DNA of 6,749 bases from an uncultured Bordetella sp. (lineage in GTDB: Bacteria > Pseudomonadota > Gammaproteobacteria > Burkholderiales > Burkholderiaceae_B): contig CALGFL010000426.1 of the NCBI GenBank assembly GCA_937881145.1, positions 1-6,749 on the forward strand, given 5' to 3'. The notes beneath the pieces were generated by a model that had not been told where the DNA came from, did not search any database, and saw nothing but the letters and a program-made list of their open reading frames with translations. The stretch's first letter is position 1. Each line of letters starts with the position of its first letter. Below, in pieces: positions 6,524 through 6,749 of the stretch. A program made the position numbers and the translations under genes.

Positions 6524-6571
6524 CAAGCACCCCCTTGGGGGGAGCGAACACGAAGTGCGAGTGGAGGGGGT
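6524..6571. repeat. REP-like palindromic intergenic element
   Basis: The 96-bp spacer between argJ and the ATPase gene holds nested inverted repeats: ACCCCCT (6529-6535) pairs with AGGGGGT (6565-6571), CAC-GAA-GTG forms a small inner hairpin (6549-6557), and a local CCCC/GGGG palindrome sits at 6531-6540. A further GCCGC/GCGGC pair lies at 6497-6501 and 6520-6524. From memory, C-run/G-run spacers of this form with a central GCGAAC-type stretch are common between genes in Burkholderiales, so I infer a dispersed REP-like family. It could attenuate transcription from argJ into the ATPase gene. A genome-wide copy count was not possible here. Confidence 0.55.
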
Positions 6572-6576
6572 CATCA

Positions 6577-6714
6577 TTACGAACGGTAGTCGGCGTTGAT
6601 GCTCACGTACTCGTGCGAGAAGTCGCAGGTGTACACGGTTTCGCCGGCATGGCCGCGGCCCAGCGAAATGCGCATGGTGATTTCGGGCTGCTTCATGATG
6701 CGTTGGCCCGCTTC
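6577..6714 (-). pseudogene. argJ: C-terminal fragment of argJ, apparently disrupted upstream
   Basis: ArgJ moves the acetyl group from N-acetylornithine to glutamate in arginine synthesis, and bifunctional forms also acetylate glutamate from acetyl-CoA. The last 45 codons are plain: the frame ends in [16 protein letters not shown] and TAA (complement of 6577-6579), the signature ArgJ C-terminus, preceded by [21 protein letters not shown]. Going upstream, an in-frame TAA appears at the complement of 6715-6717, exactly where ArgJ should continue, and none of the three frames between there and the right edge reads like ArgJ. This suggests an insertion, a rearrangement, or a sequence or assembly error at the edge. 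ArgJ is made as one precursor that cuts itself at a site well upstream, so the fragment alone cannot be active. The identity of the fragment is firm; its broken state is inferred from only 35 bp. Confidence 0.75.
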
Positions 6715-6717
6715 TTA

Positions 6718-6737
6718 GCAGATGGGAGAATATCTGC
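6718..6737. repeat. short inverted repeat just beyond the argJ break
   Basis: GCAGAT (6718-6723) and ATCTGC (6732-6737) are perfect 6-bp arms around an 8-nt centre. The pair starts right after the in-frame TAA where ArgJ similarity ends. It may belong to inserted sequence, but it does not match any insertion-sequence end I can name. Confidence 0.4.
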
Positions 6738-6749
6738 GCGGGTGTGCGG

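Overview
This GC-rich window looks like a chromosome of the Alcaligenaceae, most likely Bordetella or Achromobacter. That placement rests on protein character (CoaE, ZapD, PanC) and on gene order: argJ, AAA ATPase, mutT, zapD, coaE and pilD form a block found across beta-proteobacteria. No RNA genes, CRISPR arrays or complete mobile elements are visible.

Left part (1-1664). The 3' end of panC (coenzyme A precursor synthesis) closes with a very strong intrinsic terminator. A tiny stand-alone LuxR/FixJ-type DNA-binding protein follows with a near-perfect ribosome binding site. It runs tail-to-tail, 4 bp apart, into a minus-strand lipoprotein whose C-terminal domain resembles NlpE. A 164-bp divergent region with a candidate promoter and an inverted repeat separates the lipoprotein from pilD.

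Centre (1829-4095, plus strand). pilD (prepilin peptidase), coaE (last step of CoA synthesis) and zapD (FtsZ bundling) form a probable operon. PilD keeps both catalytic aspartates but has lost the four-cysteine N-terminal cytoplasmic motif. The pilB and pilC genes that often precede it are absent.

Right part (6749-4115, minus strand). Reading leftward: the last 45 codons of argJ, a REP-like palindromic spacer, a DUF815-type AAA ATPase, a Nudix hydrolase fused to a ThiE/TenI-like domain, and a single-domain hemerythrin. The hemerythrin lies between mutT and zapD, where yacG is often found in relatives. The argJ reading frame meets an in-frame stop and loses ArgJ similarity about 35 bp from the window edge, suggesting an insertion, a rearrangement or an assembly edge.

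Most of the window is conserved housekeeping DNA. The best leads are the argJ break, the reduced PilD, the orphan FixJ-like regulator facing an NlpE-like lipoprotein, and the hemerythrin position. I see no clear new multi-gene system.
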